DNA of 64,000 nucleotides from Paracoccaceae bacterium (lineage in GTDB: Bacteria > Pseudomonadota > Alphaproteobacteria > Rhodobacterales > Rhodobacteraceae): contig JAAZYV010000006.1 of NCBI GenBank assembly GCA_014239455.1, positions 62,001-126,000 of the forward strand. The letters run 5' to 3'. The stretch's first letter is position 1, and every line of letters starts with the position of its first letter. Position numbers and translations under genes: made by a program. Under the pieces are notes generated by a model that did not search any database, was not told the DNA's origin, and was given only the letters and a program-made list of their open reading frames with translations. Of the stretch, positions 45,291-54,972 are shown in pieces.

Positions 45291-45950
45291 ATGTTGAGAA
45301 AGTTAATTTCTTACTTTTGTATTGCCCAATTACTGCTAGGGCTTATTTTTCCATTTGCTTTTGCAGAGGAATCAAGTGGAAAGAAAGTTCGCAAAGAAAT
45401 GCTTGATGCTTTTTCAGTTATTTCGGATGCTCTGATGAATGATCACATGATTATCTTATCATTGAGTATTCAGGATTTAAAGAATTTTTCAGGTTTTTCT
45501 AAATATGATGATAAGAAATTTTCTTTTGAAGTCCTTGATTCCTTACCAATACCAAAAGTGACCTCTGAACTTCGATGTTTAGCGGAGGCAATCTATTTTG
45601 AGGCGAGAGGAGAACCCTTAGAAGGTCAATATGCTGTTGGGGAAGTGATAATTAACCGAGCTCTTTCACAAGCCTTTCCTAATAGTATTTGCCAGGTGAT
45701 ATCAGAAGGAGCAAGTCGCCGAAATGCATGCCAATTTTCTTATAATTGTGATGGCAAATTAGAGGTTATTGTTGAAAGAGGTATTTATAGGAGAATATTG
45801 AAGCTGTCTCGCGTATTGCTTGAACCTTCCGCTCGTGTTTTAACTGATGGAGCTACTTTTTTCCATGCTAAAGCAGTAAACCCTAGTTGGGCGAAGAAAT
45901 TCAAAAAGACTGGGGAATTTGGTCAACATGTTTTTTATAAAATGCGTTAG
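45291..45950 (+). CDS. SleB-family cell wall hydrolase
   Basis: A 219-residue exported protein. The N-terminus (LRKLISYFCIAQLLLGLIFPFAFAEE) is a typical signal peptide with cleavage after AFA. The C-terminal hydrolase_2 (SleB) domain starts at LRCLAEAIYFEARGEPLEGQYAVGEVIINR, with the catalytic Glu expected in the EARGE segment, and includes ACQFSYNCDG. These are lytic-transglycosylase-like or amidase-like peptidoglycan enzymes; germination has no meaning in a Gram-negative. It follows the PPDK-like gene, a position I recall in Rhodobacterales. Confidence 0.9.
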   Translation: MLRKLISYFCIAQLLLGLIFPFAFAEESSGKKVRKEMLDAFSVISDALMNDHMIILSLSIQDLKNFSGFSKYDDKKFSFEVLDSLPIPKVTSELRCLAEAIYFEARGEPLEGQYAVGEVIINRALSQAFPNSICQVISEGASRRNACQFSYNCDGKLEVIVERGIYRRILKLSRVLLEPSARVLTDGATFFHAKAVNPSWAKKFKKTGEFGQHVFYKMR

Positions 45951-46042
45951 ATAACCCACCATGCTAGGAGTGCTGGCAATAACCCATAGTCCCTTGAAAA
46001 AAAGATAACAGAATAAAGCTTAGACAAAACTGGAGACAAAGT

Positions 46043-46390
46043 TTGGAACAGATCTATTTAAAGGATTATGTGTGCCATGCGGAAATTGGCGTTTTTGAAT
46101 CGGAGCATGGTCATAAACAAAGGCTCAAATTTAACATCTTTTTAAGTCTTGATTATGGAAACAGAAATAGGGCAGATAATCTTGAAGATGTACTCTCCTA
46201 TGAAATAATTTTGGAGGCTATTAACAAAAGTCTTTCTGGAAAAAGATTGAATTTGCTCGAAACTCTGGCAGATAATATTGCTACTTTCTGCTTGGAGTAT
46301 GAAGAAGTTATAATGATAGAAATTCAAATAGAGAAAATGGATAGGATAGAAGGAAGTCTGGGTGTGCGCTTAGCTCGCAAGAAAGAGTGA
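46043..46390 (+). CDS. folB: dihydroneopterin aldolase
   Basis: Cleaves 7,8-dihydroneopterin to 6-hydroxymethyl-dihydropterin in folate synthesis. The 115-residue protein has the family pattern IYLKDYVCHAEIGVFESEHGHKQRLKFNI, with the Glu of IGVFESE, DVLSYEII and LLETLADNIA. Start is TTG 46043 with GGAG 7 nt upstream (46032-46035). It is followed 4 nt later by a HAD phosphatase and then by folP, forming a folate mini-operon. Confidence 0.93.
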   Translation: MEQIYLKDYVCHAEIGVFESEHGHKQRLKFNIFLSLDYGNRNRADNLEDVLSYEIILEAINKSLSGKRLNLLETLADNIATFCLEYEEVIMIEIQIEKMDRIEGSLGVRLARKKE

Positions 46391-46394
46391 GAAA

Positions 46395-47066
46395 GTGGAA
46401 AAAATTTCCATAGTATTTGATTTGGATGGTACTCTTGTAGACACGGCTCCCGCTTTGGCCAAGGCGGGCAATGATCTTCTTTTTGAGCTAAACTTACCAC
46501 CAGTATCGGTTAAGATTTATAGCTCGTTTATTGGTGGCGGAATTCCTAAGCAAGTACAAAAATTGTTGGAATTTTCAAATTATCCGTGTGCAAGCTCATT
46601 GGAAAAACATGTGAAAAAATTTAAGGAATTTTACTACCAAGATCCGCTCCGTGGAACAAGCATTTATCCAGGGGTTGCAGAAACACTTCAGGAACTTAAT
46701 CATGAGTATCAAGATTTAGCTATTTGTACTCAAAAGAATGAAATACCTGCAAGGTTTATTCTTAAAGAGTTTGGATTGCTTAAATATTTTTCGGGATTTG
46801 CTTTTGGTGACTCTTTGGATGTTTTGAAGCCTGACCCAAGGATGGTATTACATGCGACAAAAAGTTTTGTTTCCGATAGATTGGTCTATGTGGGTGATAG
46901 TGTTACCGATTCGAAGACTGCTAAAAACTCAAGATCCATTTTTGTATTATTTACAGAAGGTTATAGAAAAACTGCTATAAATGAATTGAACCCAGATTAT
47001 TGTTTCTCTGACTTTTCAAAACTGCCTGCTATCATTAAAGATATCCGAGAAAATCTTATGTTATGA
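46395..47066 (+). CDS. HAD-family phosphatase (phosphoglycolate phosphatase-like) within the folate operon
   Basis: A 223-residue HAD hydrolase. The nucleophile motif is DLDGTLVDTAPAL (Asp10/Asp12), motif III is DVLKPDPRM with its lysine, and motif IV is YVGDSVTDSKTA. The cap resembles Gph (LPPVSVKIYSSFIGGGIPKQVQKLL), so phosphoglycolate phosphatase is the conventional call. It starts at GTG, 4 nt after folB, and overlaps folP by 4 nt. That tight lodging between folate genes makes removal of phosphate from dihydroneopterin monophosphate an alternative role. The two possibilities cannot be separated from sequence. Confidence 0.85.
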   Translation: MEKISIVFDLDGTLVDTAPALAKAGNDLLFELNLPPVSVKIYSSFIGGGIPKQVQKLLEFSNYPCASSLEKHVKKFKEFYYQDPLRGTSIYPGVAETLQELNHEYQDLAICTQKNEIPARFILKEFGLLKYFSGFAFGDSLDVLKPDPRMVLHATKSFVSDRLVYVGDSVTDSKTAKNSRSIFVLFTEGYRKTAINELNPDYCFSDFSKLPAIIKDIRENLML

Positions 47067-48079
47067 AGTTGTCTAGATATTTTAGACCTATTATGAACAC
47101 GGAAAGTATATACCCAGCTGATGCCGTATTTTTGGGATCTACAAGTCTTTGGTTTAATGCAGTAAAAGTTTTTGAAAGGGGTAAGGTTCCGATAATAGTC
47201 AATGCTACAGAAATTCCATTTGAGATTAAATCGCAACTTTCTGCAAACCGAGGTAAAATTCTAGGCATTGAAAAAAAACCTCCTTTGTTAATGGGTGTAT
47301 TAAATGTTTCTCCTGATAGCTTTTCAGATGGTTACAAAGCTCGTGAGCCTTATGATCTTTTGAAAAGAATTAATAAGATGGTTGATGAGGGTGTTGATAT
47401 CATTGATATTGGAGGCGAGTCCACTAGGCCAGGCTTTACGAGTATTTCCTCTGACGCTGAGAAAAATCGCATAGATGAAGCAATAAGATTGGTGAGAAAA
47501 AATTTCCCTAATTTATTGGTATCAATAGATACCCGGAAAGCTTCCGTAGCAGAACATGCCCTAAGTTTAGGGGCAAAGATATTCAATGATGTTTCTTCCT
47601 TAAGCTTTGACCCTGAAAGCATTGAGGTAACCAAGAAATTTGGAAGTTTCGTTTGCATAATGCATAATTCAGGCGCAGGGAAAGATTTGCATAAGAGAAT
47701 TATGGGAAAGGATTTTCTTCTAGACATATTTGATCACTTAAGAGAGCGTGTTGAATTCGCAGTGTCTAGTGGTATATCAAGATCTAAGATAATAATTGAT
47801 CCCGGAATTGGTTTTGGTAAAACAGTGGAACAAAATTTAGCTATTTTATCTAATATTAGCCTTTTTCATTCCTTAGGATGTCCGATTTTAGTAGGGGTTT
47901 CTAGAAAAAAATTTATAGGTAGAATTACAGGTGAAAATAAGCCAGAAGATAGATTAATGGGATCTGTTTTGGCAGCAGGAGAGTTAGTGAAGCATGGTGT
48001 GCAGGTTGTTCGAGTTCATGATATAAAAGAAACCAACCAGGTGATAAATATGCTCGATAAGTTGCACACTGCTGATTAG
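47063..48079 (+). CDS. folP: dihydropteroate synthase, N-terminally extended
   Basis: Joins hydroxymethyl-dihydropterin diphosphate and p-aminobenzoate to give dihydropteroate; the sulfonamide target. The core starts at LLMGVLNVSPDSFSDGY and has DIGGESTRPG, LVSIDTRKASVAEHAL, NDVSS, IDPGIGFGKT and PILVGVSRKKFIG. The 338 residues exceed the usual 275-285 by an N-terminal segment of about 70 residues with no recognised motif; such extensions occur in Rhodobacterales FolP as I recall. It overlaps the HAD phosphatase by 4 nt and precedes glmM by about 20 nt. Confidence 0.95.
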   Translation: MKLSRYFRPIMNTESIYPADAVFLGSTSLWFNAVKVFERGKVPIIVNATEIPFEIKSQLSANRGKILGIEKKPPLLMGVLNVSPDSFSDGYKAREPYDLLKRINKMVDEGVDIIDIGGESTRPGFTSISSDAEKNRIDEAIRLVRKNFPNLLVSIDTRKASVAEHALSLGAKIFNDVSSLSFDPESIEVTKKFGSFVCIMHNSGAGKDLHKRIMGKDFLLDIFDHLRERVEFAVSSGISRSKIIIDPGIGFGKTVEQNLAILSNISLFHSLGCPILVGVSRKKFIGRITGENKPEDRLMGSVLAAGELVKHGVQVVRVHDIKETNQVINMLDKLHTAD

Positions 48080-48100
48080 ATCTAATTTAGGATAATGAAA

Positions 48101-49447
48101 ATGACAAGAAAGATATTTGGTACAGATGGTATAAGAGGGAAAGTTAATTCAACTTTAATAAGTGCTAGCTTCGCTCAGAAAATTGGTATTGCTTGTGGCC
48201 AATATCTTTCCTCAAAGGGTCTTTCTGGAAGATCTAATCGGGTAATCATAGGTAAGGACACCAGAAGATCTGGTTATATGCTGGAAACGGCTTTGACATC
48301 TGGATTCACATCTGTTGGCATGGATGTGTTTCTTCTAGGCCCTATCCCAACCCCTGCTGTAGGAATGTTGACTAGATCCATGAGGGCTGAACTGGGAGTA
48401 ATGATTACCGCATCTCACAATCATTATGAGGATAATGGAATCAAGTTCTTTGGACATGATGGTTTCAAATTATCGGATAGTGTTGAAAATGAGATTGAGG
48501 CTTTGTTGTTAAGTAAGCTCAAATGGAATAACTCAGATTTGATAGGCAGGGTCAAGAGAATAGACGAAGTTTTGGGTCGTTACATAGAGTTTGTCAAAAC
48601 AAGCTTGCCAAGGAACCTGATGTTAAATGGACTCAAAATTGTAATAGATTGTGCTAATGGGGCTGCATACAAATGCGCTCCCCAAATACTTTGGGAACTG
48701 GGGGCTAAAGTGATACCATTAGGTGTAGATCCCAATGGCTATAATATAAATTTCAATTGTGGTTCCACTGATACCTCAAGGGCTGGAGAGCTAGTAAGGA
48801 AGCACAAGGCTGATTTAGGAATTTGTCTGGATGGAGATGCTGATCGAGTGATCTTACTAAATGAGAAAGGTGAAGAAGTTGATGGAGATCAGTTGCTTGG
48901 TGTTTTGGCCGCTCACTGGAATCAAGAAGATAGGATTATCAAAGGCACAATTGTATCCACTGTAATGTCCAATCTGGGCTTGAATAGATATTTGAAGACA
49001 CTAGGTATAAAGCTTCACCGTACCGCGGTAGGGGATAGGTATGTTGTTGAGGCTATGCGCCAAAAGGGACTAAACATTGGTGGAGAAAAGTCAGGCCATA
49101 TAGTCATGACTGATCATGCTACAACAGGGGATGGTATACTCGCTGCTTTACATTTTATTTCAATCCTCCATGGTTCAGGTGTTAAGGCAAGTAGCCTTTT
49201 GACTGCTTTTCAACCAATCCCGCAACAACTTGTCAATATCACCTTTAATTCTTTGCAGGATCCTCTAGAAAATCATGATGTGAAAAATCTACTTAGGGAA
49301 TGTGAGAGTAGATTAGGAAAATCGGGGGAAATGATAGTTAGAAAATCAGGAACTGAATCTGTGATTAGAATTATGATTCAGCATGATGATGAAGCACTAG
49401 TATCAAGTATTGTAAGGAAAATAAGTTCTAAAATTGGAGGTCTTTAA
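48101..49447 (+). CDS. glmM: phosphoglucosamine mutase
   Basis: Converts glucosamine-6-phosphate to glucosamine-1-phosphate for UDP-GlcNAc and the cell wall. The family opening KIFGTDGIRGKVN, the phosphoserine loop ITASHNHYEDNGIKFFG, the metal site GICLDGDADRV, GGEKSGHIV and the C-terminal VRKSGTESVIRIM phosphate loop are all present. The second ATG (48101) is preferred because AGGA lies about 9 nt upstream, against 3 nt for ATG 48095. That gives 448 residues. It follows folP, an arrangement seen widely in bacteria. The gene ends convergent with the EamA transporter. Confidence 0.97.
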   Translation: MTRKIFGTDGIRGKVNSTLISASFAQKIGIACGQYLSSKGLSGRSNRVIIGKDTRRSGYMLETALTSGFTSVGMDVFLLGPIPTPAVGMLTRSMRAELGVMITASHNHYEDNGIKFFGHDGFKLSDSVENEIEALLLSKLKWNNSDLIGRVKRIDEVLGRYIEFVKTSLPRNLMLNGLKIVIDCANGAAYKCAPQILWELGAKVIPLGVDPNGYNINFNCGSTDTSRAGELVRKHKADLGICLDGDADRVILLNEKGEEVDGDQLLGVLAAHWNQEDRIIKGTIVSTVMSNLGLNRYLKTLGIKLHRTAVGDRYVVEAMRQKGLNIGGEKSGHIVMTDHATTGDGILAALHFISILHGSGVKASSLLTAFQPIPQQLVNITFNSLQDPLENHDVKNLLRECESRLGKSGEMIVRKSGTESVIRIMIQHDDEALVSSIVRKISSKIGGL

Positions 49448-49483
49448 TTCATTAAAATATGGGGCTAGATGATCCAATCAAAT

Positions 49484-50401
49484 TTATTCTTGTTGCTCAA
49501 ATTGACAAATTAGAACACCTGTTAATATAAGTATAAGAGATATGATAAAATTGTTTGGAAGGACTTCTTTCAGAAGAAATACTCCAAAGATTGCGGACCA
49601 TACAGGTACTTTAAAATTTACCAAGCTTAGAAAAATTGCCCCTTGATATTTGATCAACGAGACAAGAATTATAGTAGCGATTCCTGTCGGGAACACCCCG
49701 AGGTATAGAATTGCGACTATGGATTGATAATTGAAGACTGCAGGAAATTTACCAAATATTAATAAAAATGGTATGCACATTAAGCTGGCAATTAATAGGG
49801 AATGAGTCGAAAAAGCCAGATAATCCAAGGGTTTTGATTTTCGTATAATTATAGCACCTGAAGCATAACAAAAAGGTGCCAACACACATAGCCAGACAAA
49901 AATATTTTGGTGTATGGAGAAAGGGTTTTGGGTCATCCCATCTTTTGATGCAATAAGAATAGTTGTTCCGCACACGCCTAGTAATATTCCAAAAACTTTT
50001 TGAACTTTGACTTCCTCATCAGTTGATAATAGGTAGGTGAGTAGTAAAACAATTAATGGAATTGTCGCCATGCATAATCCCACAAACACTGAAGAAAGAT
50101 ATTCTTGGGCAGTGGCTAACAACGTGAACGGTAAGGCATTTGACAATAATCCGACCCCCACGCAGCTCATCCAATACCTTCTAGTTTTTAGTCTAATGAA
50201 CGATCTTTTTCTAAGAAAGGTCGAGCATAATAAGAGCGTTAACGAACCAATCATTATTCTTAGTGAAGATACATGTATAGGATCAAAAGAAATAAGAGCA
50301 ATTTCGATTGCTAGAAAAGAACTACCCCAGATCACCCCAAGGACTGACAGAAGTAACCAAGAAGAAATCTTTTGTGATTTAAATTCAAAATTAGTTTCCA
50401 A
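49484..50401 (-). CDS. EamA/DMT-superfamily transporter
   Basis: A 305-residue membrane protein with about ten hydrophobic segments in two EamA repeats, starting LLLSVLGVIWGSSFLAIEIALI and ending NNFIISLILILTGVLICQF. The WGSSF motif in helix 1 is typical of drug/metabolite exporters of amino acids, nucleosides or other metabolites. Substrate is unknown. Translation appears to start with TTG 50401. It is convergent with glmM and divergent from serC across about 130 nt. Confidence 0.9.
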   Translation of the reverse strand: METNFEFKSQKISSWLLLSVLGVIWGSSFLAIEIALISFDPIHVSSLRIMIGSLTLLLCSTFLRKRSFIRLKTRRYWMSCVGVGLLSNALPFTLLATAQEYLSSVFVGLCMATIPLIVLLLTYLLSTDEEVKVQKVFGILLGVCGTTILIASKDGMTQNPFSIHQNIFVWLCVLAPFCYASGAIIIRKSKPLDYLAFSTHSLLIASLMCIPFLLIFGKFPAVFNYQSIVAILYLGVFPTGIATIILVSLIKYQGAIFLSLVNFKVPVWSAIFGVFLLKEVLPNNFIISLILILTGVLICQFEQQE

Positions 50402-50534
50402 AGTTTTCCTATCGTGCTACTTAGCTGTTCAATTATTATCTTGTACCTTTTAGGTCTTTTTCTGTTTTAATGTTTGAGTTTCCTGCTTTATAGATATATC
50501 CAAAATTAGCAAACTAATTTTCTGAAAGCAAAAC

Positions 50535-51698
50535 GTGTTAAATAAACCTGACAAAGTGCCGTCAAGGCCGAATTTTTCTAGCGGTCCATGCGTAAAGCGA
50601 CCAGGTTGGGATATTAAAAATTTAAGTAATATTGCTCTACTAGGTCGTTCACATAGGTCTGCTGAATGCAAAAAGCAGTTGGAAAATGTTATTGAGCTCA
50701 TTAAGGAAACTTTAGGTCTACCAAATGATTACATTGTGGCAATTATTCCAGGATCAAATACTGGGGCATTTGAAACAGCTTTGTGGTCTATGTTGGGGCC
50801 CTTGCCTGTCGATGCTTTGGCTTGGGAAAGCTTTGGTTCTGGCTGGGTTTATGATATCAAAGAGCAGTTGGTCTTAAAGGATGTAAAGGTTCTGTCCGCA
50901 AGATATGGTGAAATACCTAACCTAGATTGTGTGAGGAGGGAATCTGATATTTGCTTTACCTGGAATGGAACAACCTCTGGTGTTCGTATACCTAACGCTA
51001 ATTGGATCAGTGAAGACAGAATAGGTTTAACGTTTTGTGACGCGACTTCAGCTATTTTTTCTCAAGAATTAGATTGGAAAAAATTAGATGTCACAACATT
51101 TTCTTGGCAAAAAGCTATGGGGGGAGAAGGTGGGCATGGTGTTCTTATACTTAGCCCTAAAGCCATTAACCGATTGAAGAATTTTGTTCCTTATAGACCT
51201 ATTCCAAAGATTTTTAGACTTGGTACAGAAAAAGGAATAAATTTGGACCTTTTTAAAGGGAAAACAATAAATACTCCATCTATGCTATGTGTGGCCGATG
51301 CCCTTGACTCTCTTTTGTGGATTAAGGAATTAGGTGGATGGAAAGCAACTTGCGAGAGAACCTCCAATAATTTTCGAATCGTTTCAGATTGGTATCGAAA
51401 GAGAGACTGGATAACTAATTTAGTAAAAGATGAAGCTATACAGTCTAATTCTTCAGTCTGTTTGCAGATTATAGATAATCAGTTTTTAAAACTTGCAGAT
51501 TTAGAGAAATGGAAATTCATAAATCATATGGCCTCCATACTGGAAAAACATGAGGCAGCATTTGACATAAAGGGCCATAGAGATGGCCCACCAGGTTTAA
51601 GGATTTGGTGTGGGCCGACCGTTGAACCTGAAGATTTAAAATATTTATTACCCTGGTTAGATTGGACTTTTCAGTATCTAAAAACAAATAAGCTTTAA
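50535..51698 (+). CDS. serC: phosphoserine aminotransferase
   Basis: PLP enzyme that converts 3-phosphohydroxypyruvate to phosphoserine. The 387-residue protein begins at GTG 50535 and has the proteobacterial long-form start PNFSSGPCVKRPGWD, then LGRSHRSAECKKQL, IPGSNTGAFE and the PLP lysine in FSWQKAMGGEGGHGVL, as in alphaproteobacterial and archaeal-type SerC. The GPPGLRIWCGPTVE ending is conserved. Followed by serA 21 nt downstream. Confidence 0.96.
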   Translation: MLNKPDKVPSRPNFSSGPCVKRPGWDIKNLSNIALLGRSHRSAECKKQLENVIELIKETLGLPNDYIVAIIPGSNTGAFETALWSMLGPLPVDALAWESFGSGWVYDIKEQLVLKDVKVLSARYGEIPNLDCVRRESDICFTWNGTTSGVRIPNANWISEDRIGLTFCDATSAIFSQELDWKKLDVTTFSWQKAMGGEGGHGVLILSPKAINRLKNFVPYRPIPKIFRLGTEKGINLDLFKGKTINTPSMLCVADALDSLLWIKELGGWKATCERTSNNFRIVSDWYRKRDWITNLVKDEAIQSNSSVCLQIIDNQFLKLADLEKWKFINHMASILEKHEAAFDIKGHRDGPPGLRIWCGPTVEPEDLKYLLPWLDWTFQYLKTNKL

Positions 51699-51719
51699 TA
51701 GCCAGGAAAGGGATTTCTA

Positions 51720-53318
51720 TTGAGTTACAAAGTATTAATATCGGACAGTCTTTCTAAAAATGCGGTTAAGATTTTTCAGGCCAAAGGCATAGAGGTCAGT
51801 TACTGGCCAGAAATTGGTCAGCAGCGTGACATTTTAATTAAAGAGATTGGAGAATTCGACGGGTTGGCTATTAGATCAACTACCATCTTGAACGAGGAAG
51901 TTTTAGAAAAGGCCGACAATTTAAAAGTGATTGGGCGAGCGGGCATAGGTGTTGATAATATAGACTTAGAATTTGCTTCAACAAAAGGGATTGTAGTGAT
52001 GAATACTCCCTTTGGTAATGCTATTACAACTGCCGAGCATACGATTGCGATGATATTTTCAGCGGCCAGGCAAATTCCGGCAGCTGATAGTTCAACGCGC
52101 TCTGGTAAATGGGAGAAGAAGAAATTTGTGGGAATGGAATTGTCTGGGAAGAAACTAGGCTTAATAGGGTTAGGAAATATTGGTTCCGTGGTTGCCACTC
52201 GTGCTCAGGCTTTGGGAATGGAGATACTGGCTTATGATCCATTTTTGTCAGAGGACAGGGCCAAAAATCTTAAAGTGACCAAATTGTCCAAGTTAGATCA
52301 ACTCTTGATTCAATCAGATATAGTGTCGCTTCATCTTCCTAAAAATGAAAATACCAAAAACTTTCTGTCAAGAAGTAAAATATTAATGATGAAAAGAGGA
52401 TCAATTCTCGTCAATTGTGCAAGGGGGGGATTAGTTGATGAGGAAGCAGTTGCAGAAGCAATTAGGGAGGATATTTTGTTTGCTGCTGCATTTGATGTAT
52501 TCTTAGATGAACCTGCCACTCAAAGCCCATTATTTGATTTGCCAAATGTTATTTGTACTCCTCACCTTGGCGCCTCCACAAATGAAGCTCAAGAAAAAGT
52601 TTCGTTGCAGATTGCAGATCAAATTTCTAACTACCTTGTAGAGGGATCTGTAGAAAATGCTTTAAACGCTCCATCCATGAATGCTAAGGAAGCTCCTTTA
52701 TTAGAACCATGGATAAAGCTTGCTAAAGTACTAGGATCATTTTCTGGTCAAATGACTGATTCTGCAATTGTAGAAATAGAGATAGAGTTTGTAGGTATGG
52801 TTGGTAAATTGAATATCTCCCCCATTACCTCGGCTTTAGTGGCGGAATTACTCAGGCCACTGGTTGGGAGTGGGGTAGTCAATATGGTATCAGCGCCCCT
52901 TATAGCAAGGCAAAGAGGGATAAAAATTTCTGAAATTAGAAGAGATGCACAAGGAGCATTTGGTTCATACATTCGCCTTATAGTCAATTCCGAGAATCTA
53001 CAGCGATCAGTTGCGGGCACTATTTATTCTGATGGAAAGCCTAGATTTATTCAAATTAAGGGTATCAACTTAGAAGCAGAGCCGGCTTCTCATATGCTTT
53101 ATACAACTAACAAGGACATTCCAGGTTACATAGGTGCTCTTGGAACTGTGCTCGGTAAAGCTCAAGTCAATATCGCAACTTTTGCTCTTGGTAGAGATGC
53201 CAAGAATGGCGAAGCAATAGCCTTATTAGGAGTTGATGAGGCAATAGGAAATTCGATAATCAAGAAGATACAGAATCTTCCTCAAGTGGCTAAAGCTAGA
53301 GCTTTAAAATTTTCATAA
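51720..53318 (+). CDS. serA: D-3-phosphoglycerate dehydrogenase (long, ACT-containing form)
   Basis: First enzyme of serine synthesis. The 532-residue length indicates the form with an intervening ASB domain and C-terminal ACT domain. Visible motifs are the NAD fold GLIGLGNIGSVVATRA, LHLPKNENTKNFL, NCARGGLVDEEAVAEA, the catalytic Glu/His region DEPATQSPLFDLPNVICTPHLGAST, and the ACT start DIPGYIGALGTVLGKAQVNIA, which probably gives serine feedback inhibition. Translation starts at TTG 51720 with AAGGG just upstream. serC-serA form an operon. Confidence 0.97.
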   Translation: MSYKVLISDSLSKNAVKIFQAKGIEVSYWPEIGQQRDILIKEIGEFDGLAIRSTTILNEEVLEKADNLKVIGRAGIGVDNIDLEFASTKGIVVMNTPFGNAITTAEHTIAMIFSAARQIPAADSSTRSGKWEKKKFVGMELSGKKLGLIGLGNIGSVVATRAQALGMEILAYDPFLSEDRAKNLKVTKLSKLDQLLIQSDIVSLHLPKNENTKNFLSRSKILMMKRGSILVNCARGGLVDEEAVAEAIREDILFAAAFDVFLDEPATQSPLFDLPNVICTPHLGASTNEAQEKVSLQIADQISNYLVEGSVENALNAPSMNAKEAPLLEPWIKLAKVLGSFSGQMTDSAIVEIEIEFVGMVGKLNISPITSALVAELLRPLVGSGVVNMVSAPLIARQRGIKISEIRRDAQGAFGSYIRLIVNSENLQRSVAGTIYSDGKPRFIQIKGINLEAEPASHMLYTTNKDIPGYIGALGTVLGKAQVNIATFALGRDAKNGEAIALLGVDEAIGNSIIKKIQNLPQVAKARALKFS

Positions 53319-53395
53319 AAGTGAATAATGTGGTTAAAAGAGCATCTATTAATTATTGTAAATGTTCTTTGATATGAGCTTTGAAAGGACTTCTA

Positions 53396-54700
53396 ATGAC
53401 TAATGTCGTGGTTGTAGGCTGTCAGTGGGGAGATGAGGGAAAAGGAAAATTAGTTGATTACCTAAGCGGAAAAGCTGATGTTATTGTAAGGTTTCAAGGG
53501 GGGAATAATGCAGGTCATACCATAGTCATTGATGAAAAAGTTTTTAAATTGTCTCTCTTACCTTCAGGAATAATAAGGGATGGGAAATTGTCGGTCATTG
53601 GTAACGGTGTTGTACTTGATCCTTGGGCATTAAGAGTAGAGATCGAGTCCTTAATTAAATTAGGCATTAGTGTTACCAAATACAATTTAATTATTGCAGA
53701 AAATGTACCATTAATCTTATCTTTTCACAAAGATTTAGACTTATTAAGGGAAGAAAGGGCAGGTTCCAAAAAGATTGGTACTACCGGCAGGGGTATTGGA
53801 CCGGCCTATGAAGATAAAGTGGGTAGGAGAGCTATTCGCTTGTCAGATCTAGAAAAACCCAAAGGTCTTCGCGCCCGCTTAGAAAGATCCCTAGAACATC
53901 ACAATATTTTGAGGAAAGGATATGGTAAATCAGTCATAGAAACAGGAGAAATTTTAGAGCAACTGGAAGAGATTTCAACTTTTGTTACAAAATTTTCAGC
54001 ACCAGTTTGGAAAGTCTTAAATGGTAAAAATAGAGAAGGTGCGAATATTTTATTTGAAGGTGCACAAGGTAGTCTTCTAGATGTAGATTTTGGAACTTAT
54101 CCGTTCGTGACTTCCTCTAATACTATGGCTGCATCAGCATCACTGGGTTCTGGTTTTCCCGCCCAAAAAATTGATTTTGTGTTGGGAGTGGTTAAAGCTT
54201 ATACGACTAGGGTCGGGGAGGGTCCTTTCCCCACAGAACTAAAGAATGATAAAGTCGGTTTGCACCTGGAAACAGTTGGTCATGAAAAGGGAACTGTTAC
54301 AGGGAGAAACCGAAGGTGCGGTTGGTTCGATGCTAGTTTAGTCAAGCAAAGTTGTATTTTAAATGGAGTTAATGGAATTGCTATAACTAAATTAGATGTT
54401 TTAGATGGTTTGAAAGAATTGAAGATTTGCACAGGCTATGAGATAAGTGGTCAATTTTATGAATACTTACCATCATCCATTCATTCGTTTGGCGAAATCA
54501 AACCTATTTACGAAAGCTATGAGGGATGGGATGAAACCACTGAAGGCATTTCTTCATTTGATAAGTTGCCAAGTAATGCTATCGCATATTTAAGAAGAAT
54601 AGAAGAATTAGTTGGATGTCCAATCAGCTCAATTTCTACATCACCTGAAAGGGAAGATTTGGTTCACCTCAGAGATCCGTTTGAGAAACCTATTAAATAA
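53396..54700 (+). CDS. purA: adenylosuccinate synthetase
   Basis: GTP-dependent conversion of IMP and aspartate to adenylosuccinate. The hallmark [16 protein letters not shown] with catalytic Asp and the NNAGHTIVI loop appear at the N-terminus, followed by [40 protein letters not shown] and [10 protein letters not shown]. The start was set at ATG 53396 with AAAGGA 6 nt upstream instead of the TTG at 53381; the result is 434 residues, the standard length. Its stop is directly followed by the start of a DUF2842 gene. Confidence 0.97.
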   Translation: MTNVVVVGCQWGDEGKGKLVDYLSGKADVIVRFQGGNNAGHTIVIDEKVFKLSLLPSGIIRDGKLSVIGNGVVLDPWALRVEIESLIKLGISVTKYNLIIAENVPLILSFHKDLDLLREERAGSKKIGTTGRGIGPAYEDKVGRRAIRLSDLEKPKGLRARLERSLEHHNILRKGYGKSVIETGEILEQLEEISTFVTKFSAPVWKVLNGKNREGANILFEGAQGSLLDVDFGTYPFVTSSNTMAASASLGSGFPAQKIDFVLGVVKAYTTRVGEGPFPTELKNDKVGLHLETVGHEKGTVTGRNRRCGWFDASLVKQSCILNGVNGIAITKLDVLDGLKELKICTGYEISGQFYEYLPSSIHSFGEIKPIYESYEGWDETTEGISSFDKLPSNAIAYLRRIEELVGCPISSISTSPEREDLVHLRDPFEKPIK

Positions 54701-54901
54701 ATGAACATAATTTCTAGAAAAAAGCTGGCTTATTTAATTTTATTAGTTTTTCTTCCTGCTTACATAGGTTTTGTGGTGACTCTCATTTCTCTTTTAGATC
54801 GCTTCAATATATGGGTTGAATTATTGGTTTATGTCTTGTTGGGTATAGTATGGGTTTTTCCTTTTAAATTTGCATTTAAGGGTTTGGCCTCAAAGAATTA
54901 A
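54701..54901 (+). CDS. DUF2842 family membrane protein
   Basis: A 66-residue protein with two membrane helices (about residues 8-30 and 38-59) and basic ends. Its pattern (N-terminal RKKLAYLILLVFLPAYIGFV, then WVELLVYVLLGIVWVFPFKF) fits DUF2842, a family of unknown function restricted mainly to Alphaproteobacteria and often located directly after purA. Here the ATG immediately follows the purA stop with no spacer, so it is coupled to purA translation. Confidence 0.82.
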   Translation: MNIISRKKLAYLILLVFLPAYIGFVVTLISLLDRFNIWVELLVYVLLGIVWVFPFKFAFKGLASKN

Positions 54902-54972
54902 AAGAAATAGTGTGAGGGAGGATATCTCCCCATTTTTTAATCAGAGTTGACTTTTGTTTCAAGGATTTCAAG

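Noticed and set aside
47063..47290. Suspicion that the folP N-terminal extension is a frameshifted separate gene
   Set aside because: The frame is continuous with no stop, the ATG overlaps the preceding stop as in coupled genes, and similar extensions are known to me in related folP genes.
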